Assembly: GCA_039029355.1 (NCBI GenBank)
Contig: JBCCGI010000017.1
Location: 1-64,000, forward strand
From: JBCCGI01 sp039029355
Lineage (GTDB): Bacteria; Planctomycetota; UBA1135; GCA-002686595
Direction of reading: 5' to 3'
DNA length: 64,000 bases
Part shown: in pieces, positions 1 to 8,676 of the stretch
Layout: every line of letters begins with the position of its first letter
How positions within the stretch are numbered: the first letter of the stretch is position 1
Translations under genes and position numbers: made by a program
Notes under the pieces: model-generated
The model's database searches: none
What the model was told of the DNA's origin: nothing
The model's input: the letters and a program-made list of their open reading frames with translations, nothing else

Positions 1-756
1 CTGATCGACCTCGCCTTCGGTAGCACCCCCGGCACGGGCATCGTCCTCGCCGCGGACGGCACCTCGGCCTCCGACACCGCGACGACCTGGTTCGTCACCG
101 GTGGCATGACCGCCTCGGGCGGCACGTGCGGCCTGGGGGACTACGACCTCCAGGACGTGCACTCCACCGACGAGACGCAAGCCGACCCGACCGGCAATGG
201 CGTCAACCCGTCCGGCGGCTTCCAGACCGCGGCCTCCGGCCCGGTCCAGGAAGGCATTGCCTCGATGGCGGAAGCCAACGAGACCTGGCGCGGCAACGTG
301 GTCAACGTCGTGGCGGACACCGGCACCGGATCCAGTGTTGAGGTCGGCGACAACGGCGGCGGCGCCATGAACGGCCGCAACCTCTCGGTTGGCAGCGGTA
401 TTGCCACCATCGGCGTCGAGCTTCGTGACCTCGCCGGCTCGGCGATCCCGAACCTCGGCATCGTCGGCGCTTCGCTCACGAAACTCCCGAACCCGGGCCT
501 GCCCGCGCTGGGCGGCAACCTGCTCGTTCTTCCGGACGGTCTCTTCAACTCGACCTCCGGTGTCTGGCAAGGCGCCGTCACCGCGACGTCCTTCGTCTTC
601 ACCGCCGAGGGCGCGTTCACGGGCGCACAGCTCTCCGTCCCGACGACGGCCGGCTCGACGACGGGAACCGTGCTCCACATCCAGGGCGCGACGTTCAACC
701 TCGCGTCGTTCACGGTCGACTCGACCAACGCCTGGTGCGCGACGCTGTACCCGTAA
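1..756 (+). CDS. C-terminal part of a secreted protein (5' end outside window)
   Basis: The frame is open from base 1 to the TAA at 754-756 (251 codons visible). The gene therefore starts upstream of the window, and the internal ATG at 106 is not a convincing start. The protein is rich in Gly, Ser, Thr and Asn with few charges, typical of extracellular beta-structured proteins of this phylum, and contains two widely spaced Cys near the visible N-terminus and C-terminus. The last ~80 residues (from GGNLLVLP on) resemble in layout the C-termini of the cupredoxin at 14003-14806 and the propeller protein at 48493-52506: G-x-LL-[VI], then VP, then G-x-n-Q, then [ST]N near the end. No catalytic motif is visible and I do not assign a function. 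A strong terminator follows at 828-864. Confidence 0.75.
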   Translation: MIDLAFGSTPGTGIVLAADGTSASDTATTWFVTGGMTASGGTCGLGDYDLQDVHSTDETQADPTGNGVNPSGGFQTAASGPVQEGIASMAEANETWRGNVVNVVADTGTGSSVEVGDNGGGAMNGRNLSVGSGIATIGVELRDLAGSAIPNLGIVGASLTKLPNPGLPALGGNLLVLPDGLFNSTSGVWQGAVTATSFVFTAEGAFTGAQLSVPTTAGSTTGTVLHIQGATFNLASFTVDSTNAWCATLYP

Positions 757-827
757 TGGAACTCCTGAGTGTCTGAGCGAGCCGCGCGCCCGCCAACGCG
801 GGCCTTGGTTGCCGTTCAGCACTTATA

Positions 828-864
828 GGGCCGGGCCCGGGAGCGGGTCCGGCCCGCTTTTTTT
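828..864 (+). terminator. Rho-independent terminator after the left-edge gene
   Basis: An 11-bp stem (828-838 with 845-855, one G-T pair) closes a 6-base loop and is followed by GC and then seven T on the + strand (858-864). It lies 71 bases after the left-edge stop codon. The convergent EAL gene ends at 866, directly beyond the T tract, so the hairpin may also slow transcription from the other side, although no T run exists in that orientation. Confidence 0.85.
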
Positions 865-865
865 C

Positions 866-2944
866 CTACCAGCGCGGGACGGTCTCCAACCAAGCCTCGG
901 CCGACTCGGCGTCCACCGCGTTCGAGAACAGGAAACCCTGCCCCATCTCGCACCCGAGGTCGCGCAGCTGATCGAGCTGCGCCTGGGTCTCGACGCCCTC
1001 GGCGACCACCGACATGTCGAGGTTCTTGCCGAGCGTCATGATCGTGCGGACGATCTCGGAGTTCTCCTCCTCGAACTCCATCCGGCTGACGAAGGTGCGG
1101 TCGATCTTCAGCGTGCCGATCGGGAAGCGGTGGAGGGAGGAGAGCGACGAATAGCCGGTGCCGAAGTCGTCGATCATCAGCTCGAGGCCGAGGTCGCGCA
1201 GCTTCTTGATCTGGCTGGCGTTCGAGGCGCTGTTCTCCATCAGCACGCTCTCGGTGATCTCGAGCTTGAGCGCGCGCGGGTCGAGCTCGTGCTTGGCGAT
1301 CGCGGCCTCGATCTCGGACGCCAGGTCGGGCTCGGCGAACTGCCGTCCGGAGAGGTTCACCGACACGCTGATCGGCGTGCCGTTCGCGTAGCGCTCGTTC
1401 CACCTGCGCGACGTGCGGCAGGCCTCGTCGAGCACCCAGGAGCCGATCGGCGTGATCAGCCCGGTCTCTTCGGCGACGGGCACGAAGTCGCCGGGGGAGA
1501 CGAGCCCGCGCTCGGGGTTGAGCCAGCGCAGGAGCGCCTCGAAGCCCGCGATGCGGCCGGACTCCATCTCGACGATCGGCTGGTAGTGCAGGCACAGCTC
1601 GCCGCGGTCGACGGCGTGGCGCAGGTCGGCCTCTAGCCGCAGCCGCGCCACCGAGCGCGCCTGCATCTCGGGGTCGAAGATCTGGTAGCTGGCGCCGCCG
1701 TCCTGCTTGGCGCGGTGCATGGCCGAGTAGGCGTCGCTCATGACGTCCTCGGCCTTCTCGTAGGCCTGCACCCCGATCGCGACGCCGACGCCGGCGCTGG
1801 GGAAGATCTCCTCGCCTTCGAGGACGATCGGCGGCGCGAGCGCTCCGAGGACGCTCTCGGCCACCCGCAGGGCCTGGCCGGGGCGGCGCAGGCCGTCCAG
1901 GAGGACCGCAAACTTGTCGCTGCCGAGCCGGGTGAGCGTGTCGCCCTCGCGCACGCAGCCCGAGAGCCGCGAGGTCACCTCGGTGAGGAGCCGGTCCCCC
2001 GCCTCGTGTCCGAGCCCGTCGTTGACCGTCTGAAAGCGGTCCAGGTCGAGCACCAGCACGGCGTACTGCTCGCGCGGATCCAGACGCATGCGGGTCATCG
2101 AGCGACCCAGGCGCTCGAGGAACAGCGCGCGGCTCGGCAGCCCGGTGAGCGGGTCGCGGAAGAGGTCGGTCAGCATCCGCCCCGCGCCGCTCTTGAAGTC
2201 GTGGACGTCGGCGTGTGAGCCCGCGAGGACCACCGCGCCGCCCTCGCGCTCCTGCGCCACGGCGCGGCAGGCGACCCAGCGGTACGAGCCGTCGGCGTGG
2301 CGGATGCGGTACTCGACCTCGCAGATGTCGCTCTGGCCGGAGAGGTGCTCGGCGATGGCCGCGCGCAGGCCGTCCAGATCGTTCGGGTGGACCAGCACGA
2401 ACCACTCCTCGGCCGTGCGCCCGACCTCGGCGGGGTCCAGCCCGAGCAGCTCGGCCCAGCGCGGGGAGAAGCGCACCTGGTCGGTGCGCACGTCCCAGTG
2501 CCAGAGCACGTCGCGCGCGCCCACGACCAGGGCGTCGTAGCGGCTCTGGAGCTCGTCGCGGCCCGCGCTGGCCAGCGTCATCCGCAGGGAGCGCAGCACC
2601 ACGTCCGCGCTGGCGCCGTCGAGCGCCAGGTGGTCGCCGGCGCCGGCGGCGAGCGCCTCGGCGCGCGCTTGCGGGTGGGCCGCTCTCGTGCAGGCGATCA
2701 GCGGCAGCAGCGGCCGCAGCGCGAGCAGGTCGGCGATGCACGCGGGAAGGTCGGCCGCGTCCTCCGGCGCGACCAGCGCCAGGTCGAAGGGCTCCTCGAC
2801 CACGCGCTCGAGCGCCTGGTCGAAGCGTTCCTCCCAATGCAGCTCGACGGGGGGGTCCTCGGAGCCACTCAGCACCTCGACCAGCCCCCCCGAGCGGGGG
2901 AAGTCCGGGCCTACGAAGAGCACGCGCAAGGTTTCGGGAGCCAT
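866..2944 (-). CDS. c-di-GMP phosphodiesterase: receiver-like, PAS, degenerate GGDEF, EAL
   Basis: A 692-residue signalling protein predicted to hydrolyse cyclic di-GMP in the cytoplasm. In order: a receiver-like fold (~1-120) whose usual phospho-acceptor Asp is not evident (DLALVAPED), a PAS domain (~135-255) with the usual RIRHADGSYRWV-type end, a GGDEF domain (~270-430) whose signature reads GSDKF instead of GGDEF, and an EAL domain (~440-690). The EAL part keeps the catalytic hallmarks GFEALLRW, DDFGTGYSSL, KIDRTFV and VVAEGVET, so phosphodiesterase activity is expected and cyclase activity is not. An in-frame TTG at 2983 would add 13 residues; I chose the ATG at 2944 because the first domain starts right after it. 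No clear Shine-Dalgarno precedes either start. Proximity to the flagellar operon fits motility control, but this is inference. Confidence 0.9.
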   Translation of the reverse strand: MAPETLRVLFVGPDFPRSGGLVEVLSGSEDPPVELHWEERFDQALERVVEEPFDLALVAPEDAADLPACIADLLALRPLLPLIACTRAAHPQARAEALAAGAGDHLALDGASADVVLRSLRMTLASAGRDELQSRYDALVVGARDVLWHWDVRTDQVRFSPRWAELLGLDPAEVGRTAEEWFVLVHPNDLDGLRAAIAEHLSGQSDICEVEYRIRHADGSYRWVACRAVAQEREGGAVVLAGSHADVHDFKSGAGRMLTDLFRDPLTGLPSRALFLERLGRSMTRMRLDPREQYAVLVLDLDRFQTVNDGLGHEAGDRLLTEVTSRLSGCVREGDTLTRLGSDKFAVLLDGLRRPGQALRVAESVLGALAPPIVLEGEEIFPSAGVGVAIGVQAYEKAEDVMSDAYSAMHRAKQDGGASYQIFDPEMQARSVARLRLEADLRHAVDRGELCLHYQPIVEMESGRIAGFEALLRWLNPERGLVSPGDFVPVAEETGLITPIGSWVLDEACRTSRRWNERYANGTPISVSVNLSGRQFAEPDLASEIEAAIAKHELDPRALKLEITESVLMENSASNASQIKKLRDLGLELMIDDFGTGYSSLSSLHRFPIGTLKIDRTFVSRMEFEEENSEIVRTIMTLGKNLDMSVVAEGVETQAQLDQLRDLGCEMGQGFLFSNAVDAESAEAWLETVPRW

Positions 2945-3031
2945 CGCACGTACCGGCGTACGAAAGCGGGTGCCCGAAGACAAGGCCCGAAGGGGGCTTA
3001 TGCGCGAACGCCGGAGCGCCTCGCGGCGTCG

Positions 3032-3397
3032 CTAGAGGCGCGCGGTCGCCGTGTACTTGTCGAACGTCAGCGCGTCGACCAGCGTCTGGGGATCGGCCGC
3101 CACCGGCACGACCGCCCGTGCGACGCCGCGCGTCGTGTTCACCGCCGCCGCGTGCACCCCGTCGGCGGACGAGAGCGAAGCGAAGAGCTTGGAGCCACAC
3201 CCCTCGCAGCAGATTCCCTCGACGTCGAAGGTCTGCACGACAAAGCCGGCAGGCACGGCGCCTTCGAGCTCGGCGGGCACCGCCTCGGGCTCGACGTAGG
3301 CCTCGGGCGCCTCGTAGGAGGGGTCGTCGGCCCGCAGGCCGATCCAGAGCAGCAGGCCGCCCGCGGCGGCGAGGAGGAGGATCCCGATGGCTTTCAT
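3032..3397 (-). CDS. Membrane-anchored heavy-metal-associated (HMA) domain protein
   Basis: A 121-residue protein. Residues 4-21 form one hydrophobic N-terminal segment (anchor or signal), followed by an acidic Pro/Glu-rich linker and a ferredoxin-like HMA domain (~50-121) with the metal-binding motif GICCEGCG, that is CxxC in the first loop. HMA domains bind Cu(I) or other soft metals and hand them to P-type ATPases or other acceptors; here the domain would face the periplasm. No metal ATPase is visible nearby. The ATG at 3397 is preferred because the hydrophobic segment starts there. An ATG at 3418 and a TTG at 3445 are in frame upstream. It lies 87 bases upstream of the EAL gene on the same strand. 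Confidence 0.75.
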   Translation of the reverse strand: MKAIGILLLAAAGGLLLWIGLRADDPSYEAPEAYVEPEAVPAELEGAVPAGFVVQTFDVEGICCEGCGSKLFASLSSADGVHAAAVNTTRGVARAVVPVAADPQTLVDALTFDKYTATARL

Positions 3398-3476
3398 GGT
3401 GAGTTCCGAGCCCTCCATGATCGCCCTTCGAGGCGCCTCCTTCAAGGTGGCCGATTGTCGCAGGGCCCCCGGGGGC

Positions 3477-4568
3477 CTAGATGGAGTCCAGCCCCCAGGC
3501 GTAGAGCTCCATCGGGAAGGCCGCCGACGAGAGCCCGTACGCGGCCCGGAAGTCCTCGACCTCCTCGGTGAGCCCGAAGGCGGGGAACAGGAGGGCCAGC
3601 AGGAGGTCGTCGTCGAGCACCGCCTCGCCGCGCGGCGTCCGGATCGCGAGCCGCTTGCCCTTCTCGGTGCGGCGCAGCTCGGCGCTGCCCTCGTCGCCCA
3701 GGAGGCTGGCGAAGAGCTCGACGCAGTTCTCGTAGCTCAGGATCTTGCCGATGCCGAGCACTCCTGCGCGGGCCTCGGCCCCGGCGTCGATCAGGCGGCT
3801 GGCGACGCCCTCGGCCGTGGTGGGCGCGGTGACGAAGATGCGCTCGGCCGGCTGCTCGCGCTCGGCGGCCCGATCCAGGTGGGCGCGGACGAGGGCCAGC
3901 ACGTGCCCCTCGGCGCCGGCCCACTCGTGCACGGTGTCCGCCAGGTCGGCCCCGCGGCCCAGGCAGGCGTAGGCCACGACCCGGCCCTCGGACTCCAGCA
4001 CCAGCGTCGACATGCCGGGGCAAGCGAGCAGGGCGTGGGTCTCCTCGCACCGCCGCGCCACGTGGGATGCGTGGCGCAGGTAGAGCGAATGGACGGCGGG
4101 GGTGTCGTCGTCGCGCAGCTCGCGCACGCCCTCGGCGGCGGGCAGGGAGCCGGCCATCGAGCGCGGGACGGTCAGGTGCAGCTCGCACCCCAGCGGCCGG
4201 TAGGCGCGGGCGTAGTAGAAGCGCGGATCGTCGGCCCAGAGGAGGGCCAGGTGGCAGCCCCGCTTCTCGAGCTCGGCCTCGGCCTCGATCAGCACGCGCG
4301 TGGCCAGGCCCTGGCCCTGGCGGCCGGGGTCGGTCGACACCGAGCCGATCAGGCCGACGCGCACCGCGCCCTGGGGCGTGACGAAGTCGCGCGTGAGGAT
4401 GGCGCACGCGGAGTGGACGTCAGAGCCCTCGCCCAGCGCGACGACGCCACCGGGGAAGCCGTCCTGGAAGACGAGGGGGTAGTCCTGGGCGAGTGGCGCT
4501 CCGGAGCGCAGGGTGCGTTCCATCAGCGGGCGCGTCGCTTCCGGGTCAACGTGGATGAGGGTGGTCAC
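3477..4568 (-). CDS. GNAT N-acetyltransferase with C-terminal SCP2-like domain
   Basis: A 363-residue protein. The N-terminal half is a GNAT acetyltransferase with the acetyl-CoA loop RQGQGLATRV (motif A) preceded by GLIGSVSTDPG. A second, weaker GNAT-like segment follows. The last ~100 residues (from about ILSYENCVELFASLL) look like the sterol-carrier-like domain found at the end of Eis-type acetyltransferases. Substrate unknown. The GTG start overlaps the stop of the preceding 104-residue gene by 4 bases (GTGA), so the gene is translationally coupled to the end of the flagellar operon. This placement is odd for a metabolic acetyltransferase and may point to modification of a flagellar or regulatory protein, but that is speculation. 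Confidence 0.8.
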   Translation of the reverse strand: MTTLIHVDPEATRPLMERTLRSGAPLAQDYPLVFQDGFPGGVVALGEGSDVHSACAILTRDFVTPQGAVRVGLIGSVSTDPGRQGQGLATRVLIEAEAELEKRGCHLALLWADDPRFYYARAYRPLGCELHLTVPRSMAGSLPAAEGVRELRDDDTPAVHSLYLRHASHVARRCEETHALLACPGMSTLVLESEGRVVAYACLGRGADLADTVHEWAGAEGHVLALVRAHLDRAAEREQPAERIFVTAPTTAEGVASRLIDAGAEARAGVLGIGKILSYENCVELFASLLGDEGSAELRRTEKGKRLAIRTPRGEAVLDDDLLLALLFPAFGLTEEVEDFRAAYGLSSAAFPMELYAWGLDSI

Positions 4569-4879
4569 GTTCGGTCTTCCTTGCCGCTCTTGGTTTGGCT
4601 CTCGGCTCTCCAGGCCTCCAGCAGCTGGTCTCCCAGGAGGAGCGCGTCGTTCAGCGACTCGCGCGCCTGGTCGACCGCGCCCGCGAGGTTCTCTGGGTTT
4701 TCGACCTCCGCGCTCTTTTCCTCAAGCTCCTTCGCGCTCTGCGAGAGGCGCTCGAGCAGAACCTGGAACGCGGGGGTCTCGCCCGAGCTCTCCTCGACGC
4801 GCGGCGCGCGGGGCTCGGACCCGCCGGCGGGGCGGATCGCGTCCGGGGCGGGGTTGTTGTGGATCGGGCGGTTCTCCAT
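4565..4879 (-). CDS. Small coiled-coil protein in the flagellar operon, function unknown
   Basis: A 104-residue hydrophilic protein. It has a disordered Pro/Arg/Glu-rich N-terminus (1-35) and a mostly helical, Glu/Leu-rich remainder with heptad-like spacing around QVLLERLSQSAKELEEKSAE. There is no signal peptide or Cys. It starts 6 bases after the flgL stop, with a GAGG-like ribosome site about 9 bases before the ATG, and overlaps the GNAT gene by 4 bases. I do not recognise a family. Position and helical character would suit a flagellar export chaperone or an anti-sigma-type regulator, but no FlgM signature is visible. Confidence 0.65.
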   Translation of the reverse strand: MENRPIHNNPAPDAIRPAGGSEPRAPRVEESSGETPAFQVLLERLSQSAKELEEKSAEVENPENLAGAVDQARESLNDALLLGDQLLEAWRAESQTKSGKEDRT

Positions 4880-4885
4880 GGCGGC

Positions 4886-6325
4886 CTACCTCAGGAAGTC
4901 GAGCAACGAGGTCTGGATCAGGCGGGTGCCGCTCGCCTGGGCGAGCTGCAGCGTCTGCTCGGCGCGGACCATGTCGACGACGACCTCGGAGAGGTCGGCG
5001 TCTCTGGTGTCGGACAGCAGTCCCTGCAGCTGGAGGTCCACGCCCGCCAGGCGCTGGTCGGCGGCCTGAATCCGGGCACTGCGGGCGCCGAGGATGCCGA
5101 GTGAGAGCCCGACGTTGTCGTGGTTGCGGTCCAGCTCGCCTAGCCGCAGGTCCATGCGGCCGAGCAGGTCCGGGTGGTTGAGCTCGTCGGCATTGCGCAG
5201 GTCCTCGACCATGCCCTGCAGGGTGTCGAAGACGTTGACCGAGCCGGACAGGTGCACCAGCTCGCGGCCGGCGCGCCCGACCGCGGTGGCGTCGAAGTGG
5301 AGGATGTTGCCGCTCGCCTCGTTCTTCAGCTCGAGGTCCGTCTCGGTGAAGGTGAGCGGCGTGAAGGTCGAGCCGTCGATCGAGATCGACCCCTCGCCGC
5401 GCACGACGCCGCTGAAGGCGCCGCCCGTGTAGCCGGTGAAGTCGAGGTGGAGCTCGGCACCCAGCTCGTTGCGGATCAGGAAGTCGGCGGCCCCGGCGTC
5501 GGCCGGCCCGGGCAGCGGTTCGGGCTCGCCCGAGCCTAGCTGCACCGTGCCCGCGACGGGGTCGATGGTCAGGACCTGATCCCCCAGCAGCGAGTCGTTC
5601 GCTCCGCCGTCCACCAGCGCGAGCCCGACCGACGCGATCAGGCCGGGCTGGGTCGAGTCGTGGCGCAGCTCTAGGTACTCGTAGCCGATGCCCTCGTCGG
5701 CCGTGATTCCGCTCGCGAGGCCGGTCAGGCCCGCGAAGTCGGTAACGGTGCGCTCGAACTGGCCGAAGGCCTTGGCGCCCGACATGTTGATCGCCACCTC
5801 GACGCCGTCGCTGACCTCGACGCGCTGCTCGTCGTCGTTGCCGCCGTACAGCACGCGCGGCACGCCGTCCGCGCGGTTCTCGACCCACGGCGCGGCGTCC
5901 GAGAGGGTGCCGCCGAAGATGTAGCGGTCGTCGACGCGCGTGTTCGCCAGGCTCATCAGCGTCTCGCGCGCCACCTCGATCTCGGTGGCGATCGCCTCGC
6001 GGTCGTCGGGCCCGAGCGTGCCGTTCATCCCCTGCAGGAAGAGCTCGCGCACCTCGGTCAGGATCTCCGACGCGCTCTGCAGCGCGACCGCGCCCTGGTC
6101 GAGGCTCGCCCGCCCGGTCTCGGCGGCGCCGCGATAGCGCTCGACGCCGGCCAGCCGCCGCGTCAGCGAGAGCGACCGCGCCGTGCCGATCGGGTCGTCG
6201 GAGGGGCGCAGGATGCTGCGCCCGGTGGACACCTGCTCCTGGGCGCGGAAGAGGCGGACCTGGTTGACGCGCAGCCCCGCCAGGACGCGCGCGTAGCTCG
6301 ACTCGGTGCTGGTTCGAAGCGGCAT
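4886..6325 (-). CDS. flgL: Flagellar hook-filament junction protein FlgL (HAP3)
   Basis: A 479-residue protein of the flagellin/HAP3 class, exported through the flagellar type III system and placed between FlgK and the filament. The N-terminal D0/D1 helices are clear (AQEQVSTGRSILRPSDDP, then DQGAVALQSASEILTEVREL and RVDDRYIFGGT), and the C-terminal helix ends in QLAQASGTRLIQTSLLDFLR. At 479 residues it is longer than the ~300 of enteric FlgL, because of a variable beta-rich middle (~160-390). The ATG lies 3 bases after the flgK stop, in the usual flgK-flgL order. Confidence 0.93.
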   Translation of the reverse strand: MPLRTSTESSYARVLAGLRVNQVRLFRAQEQVSTGRSILRPSDDPIGTARSLSLTRRLAGVERYRGAAETGRASLDQGAVALQSASEILTEVRELFLQGMNGTLGPDDREAIATEIEVARETLMSLANTRVDDRYIFGGTLSDAAPWVENRADGVPRVLYGGNDDEQRVEVSDGVEVAINMSGAKAFGQFERTVTDFAGLTGLASGITADEGIGYEYLELRHDSTQPGLIASVGLALVDGGANDSLLGDQVLTIDPVAGTVQLGSGEPEPLPGPADAGAADFLIRNELGAELHLDFTGYTGGAFSGVVRGEGSISIDGSTFTPLTFTETDLELKNEASGNILHFDATAVGRAGRELVHLSGSVNVFDTLQGMVEDLRNADELNHPDLLGRMDLRLGELDRNHDNVGLSLGILGARSARIQAADQRLAGVDLQLQGLLSDTRDADLSEVVVDMVRAEQTLQLAQASGTRLIQTSLLDFLR

Positions 6326-6328
6326 GGT

Positions 6329-8674
6329 CTAGAGGATCGAGAGGAGGTCGTCCTGGAGCCCGTTGACGACGCTGATGTACTGCGAGGCGGCCTGGAAGGC
6401 CTGCTCGAAGCGGACCATGTCGACGAGCTCCTCGTCGACGTTCACGCCCGAGACCGACTGCTTGAGCTGGTCCAGGCTCGCGAGCAGCGCGCCGTTGGAC
6501 TCGAGCGCGCCGAGGGTCGAGCTGAGCTCGAAGCCGAACTCGCCGATGGTGTCGCCGTAGGACTGACCGAGCGTCACGCTGCCGAGCCCCTCGACCGAGG
6601 CGTTCTGCAGGTCGAGCAGGTCGAGCAGCAGGCGGTTGTCGCCGGAGGTGCCGGTCAGCGAGGTCGCGATCAGCCCGGGGTCGGTCTCGATGTCCTCGCG
6701 CAGCGCGATGTCGGCCGCGCCGGTGCCGGTGAACAGCGAGTTGACCCCGAGGGCGACCAGCACGTCGCTGGTGTCCGAGTCGTCGACCACGTCGACGGCG
6801 AAGAGGTCGCCGTGGGTCGCGGACAGCTCGCCGAGGCCGAAGCTGACCTCGATCCCCTGCCCCACCGAGAGCTTCTCGTCCGGGGTGTAGCCCTCGCCCA
6901 CGTCCAGCGACGCGACCTGGTTGCCGGACGCGTCGAAGACGTCCACCTGCAGGCCCGGCGTCGTTCCGACGACGCCGTCCATGTTCGGCACGAAGCGGAA
7001 GACGTCGGTGCCGTCGCCCTGGTACGAGCCGCTGATCGCGACGCCGACCGAGTTCTCGTGGCCGGTGATCGTGCTGCCGGCGAGCGCGCCCAGGCCGAGC
7101 CCTCCCAGCGCCGACCCGCCGTCGATCGTGAAGCTCGCCGTCGGCCCCTCGCCGGCGGTCTGCAGGAACAGGCTGCCGTCGATCGCGGTGGCGTTGATGC
7201 CGGCGGTCTGCGCGTCGGTGTTCGCGTTGATGACCGCGGCGATCTCGTCGGCGGTGGCCGCGTTGATGTCCTCGAAGTCGGCCTCGAAGAACGGGATCGA
7301 GAGCGGCGTCCCGCCCGCCGGCGCGGTCAGGTTCAGCGTGGCGCCGTCGGGGAGCTGGAACGGCCCCTGCGCCGTGCCGACCGACGCCTTGCCGCCGCCG
7401 AAGGTCCCCGCGTCGTTCGGGTTGGGGTCGAGCTTGGGCGAGAAGTCGAAGGTGTAGCCGCCGTCGGCGACGAGCTGGATCCGCCCGAAGGGGCTCAGGT
7501 CGGCGGAGAGGTGCGGGATGTCGCTCAGCGACTCCAGCAGGTCGCCGACCGTCGTGTGCGTCGACGAGATCGAGATCGTGTGCCGCGTGACCTTGCCGGT
7601 CTCCTCGTCGTTGATGCTGACGCGCAGCTCGCCGTTCGTGACCTCGAATGGCAACCCCGAGTTCGCGAGCAGCTCGTCCTCGAGCTTGCCGTCCTGGTCG
7701 AGGTCGACCACCGACTCGGAGCCGGTCAGGCTGTGGAATGAGCCCGACGAGGGCACGCCGGTGCTGTGCACGCGGTTGAACTCGAGGATCAGGTTCCGCG
7801 CCAGATCGTCGAGCTCGGACGAGATCTGCGGGATGAAGCGCGAGGTCGTGTCGAGCAGCCCGCCGATCGAGCCGCCGGTCACCGGCACGAAGCCCTTCGC
7901 GCCCTCGATGGTCAGGCGCGGGTCGCCACCCACGTCCTCGGCCACGCCGAGCTCGTAGACCCGCGACGAGCTCACCAGCGTGTTGCCCGCCACCAGCACG
8001 CGCATCGCGCCGTTGGACTCCTCGACGGCCGTGGCATCGACGCGCCGCGACAGCTCCTCGAAGGCCAGCTCGCGCCGGTCGCGCAGGTCGTTCGCGGCGA
8101 CGCCGGCGGCCTCGGCGCGCGCGATCTCCTCGTTGAGCTCGAGGATGTCCGACGCAAGCAGGTTGACCTCTTCGACGCGCGTGTCGAGCTCCGCAGCGGT
8201 GTCGCGCTGGAGGTTCGTCATCCCGGAAGAGATGCTGTTGAACTGCGACGAGAGCGCGAGCGCCGCCTGACCGACGCCCGAGCGGAGGATCGAGTCCTCG
8301 GGGTTGGTCGAGAGCTCGGACACCGACGTGAAGAGGTCGTCGAGCAGCGAGCCGATGCCGCGCCCGTCGAGCTCGCCGAGCATGGCCTCGACCTCGGTCA
8401 TGCCGGTGAGCTGCGACTCGAGCCGGCCGGTGACCGCCACCTGGCGCACGATCCTCCGGTTCAGGAGCGCGTCGACGGTGCGCTCGACGCTGGTCGTCTT
8501 CACGCCGTTGCCGATCACGAGCCCGCGCAGGTTGACGGGCATCTCGGTGGCGATGTTGAGCTTCTGCCGCGAGTAGCCCGGGGTGTTCGCGTTGGCGATG
8601 TTGTGCCCCAGGGTCTCGAGCGCGAACTGCGCCGTAAGCAGCGAGCGCAGACCGGTGTTGAGAGCGATCGACAT
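6329..8674 (-). CDS. flgK: Flagellar hook-associated protein FlgK (HAP1)
   Basis: A 781-residue junction protein. The N-terminus has the rod/hook-family helix LETLGHNIANANTPGYSRQK, followed by the FlgK helical D1 region (LDDLFTSVSELSTNPEDS, then DTRVEEVNLLASDILELNEE). The C-terminus ends with a helix containing LVDMVRFEQAFQAASQYISV, which is diagnostic for FlgK. The centre (~350-650) is a long beta-rich insertion; enteric FlgK is ~550 residues. The open frame extends upstream through flgN, but the ATG at 8674, 2 bases after the flgN stop, gives the conserved N-terminus exactly. Confidence 0.95.
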   Translation of the reverse strand: MSIALNTGLRSLLTAQFALETLGHNIANANTPGYSRQKLNIATEMPVNLRGLVIGNGVKTTSVERTVDALLNRRIVRQVAVTGRLESQLTGMTEVEAMLGELDGRGIGSLLDDLFTSVSELSTNPEDSILRSGVGQAALALSSQFNSISSGMTNLQRDTAAELDTRVEEVNLLASDILELNEEIARAEAAGVAANDLRDRRELAFEELSRRVDATAVEESNGAMRVLVAGNTLVSSSRVYELGVAEDVGGDPRLTIEGAKGFVPVTGGSIGGLLDTTSRFIPQISSELDDLARNLILEFNRVHSTGVPSSGSFHSLTGSESVVDLDQDGKLEDELLANSGLPFEVTNGELRVSINDEETGKVTRHTISISSTHTTVGDLLESLSDIPHLSADLSPFGRIQLVADGGYTFDFSPKLDPNPNDAGTFGGGKASVGTAQGPFQLPDGATLNLTAPAGGTPLSIPFFEADFEDINAATADEIAAVINANTDAQTAGINATAIDGSLFLQTAGEGPTASFTIDGGSALGGLGLGALAGSTITGHENSVGVAISGSYQGDGTDVFRFVPNMDGVVGTTPGLQVDVFDASGNQVASLDVGEGYTPDEKLSVGQGIEVSFGLGELSATHGDLFAVDVVDDSDTSDVLVALGVNSLFTGTGAADIALREDIETDPGLIATSLTGTSGDNRLLLDLLDLQNASVEGLGSVTLGQSYGDTIGEFGFELSSTLGALESNGALLASLDQLKQSVSGVNVDEELVDMVRFEQAFQAASQYISVVNGLQDDLLSIL

Positions 8675-8676
8675 GC

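Noticed and set aside
2945..2983. TTG-started extension of the EAL protein
   Set aside because: It adds 13 residues without conserved features; the receiver-like domain starts right after the ATG at 2944.
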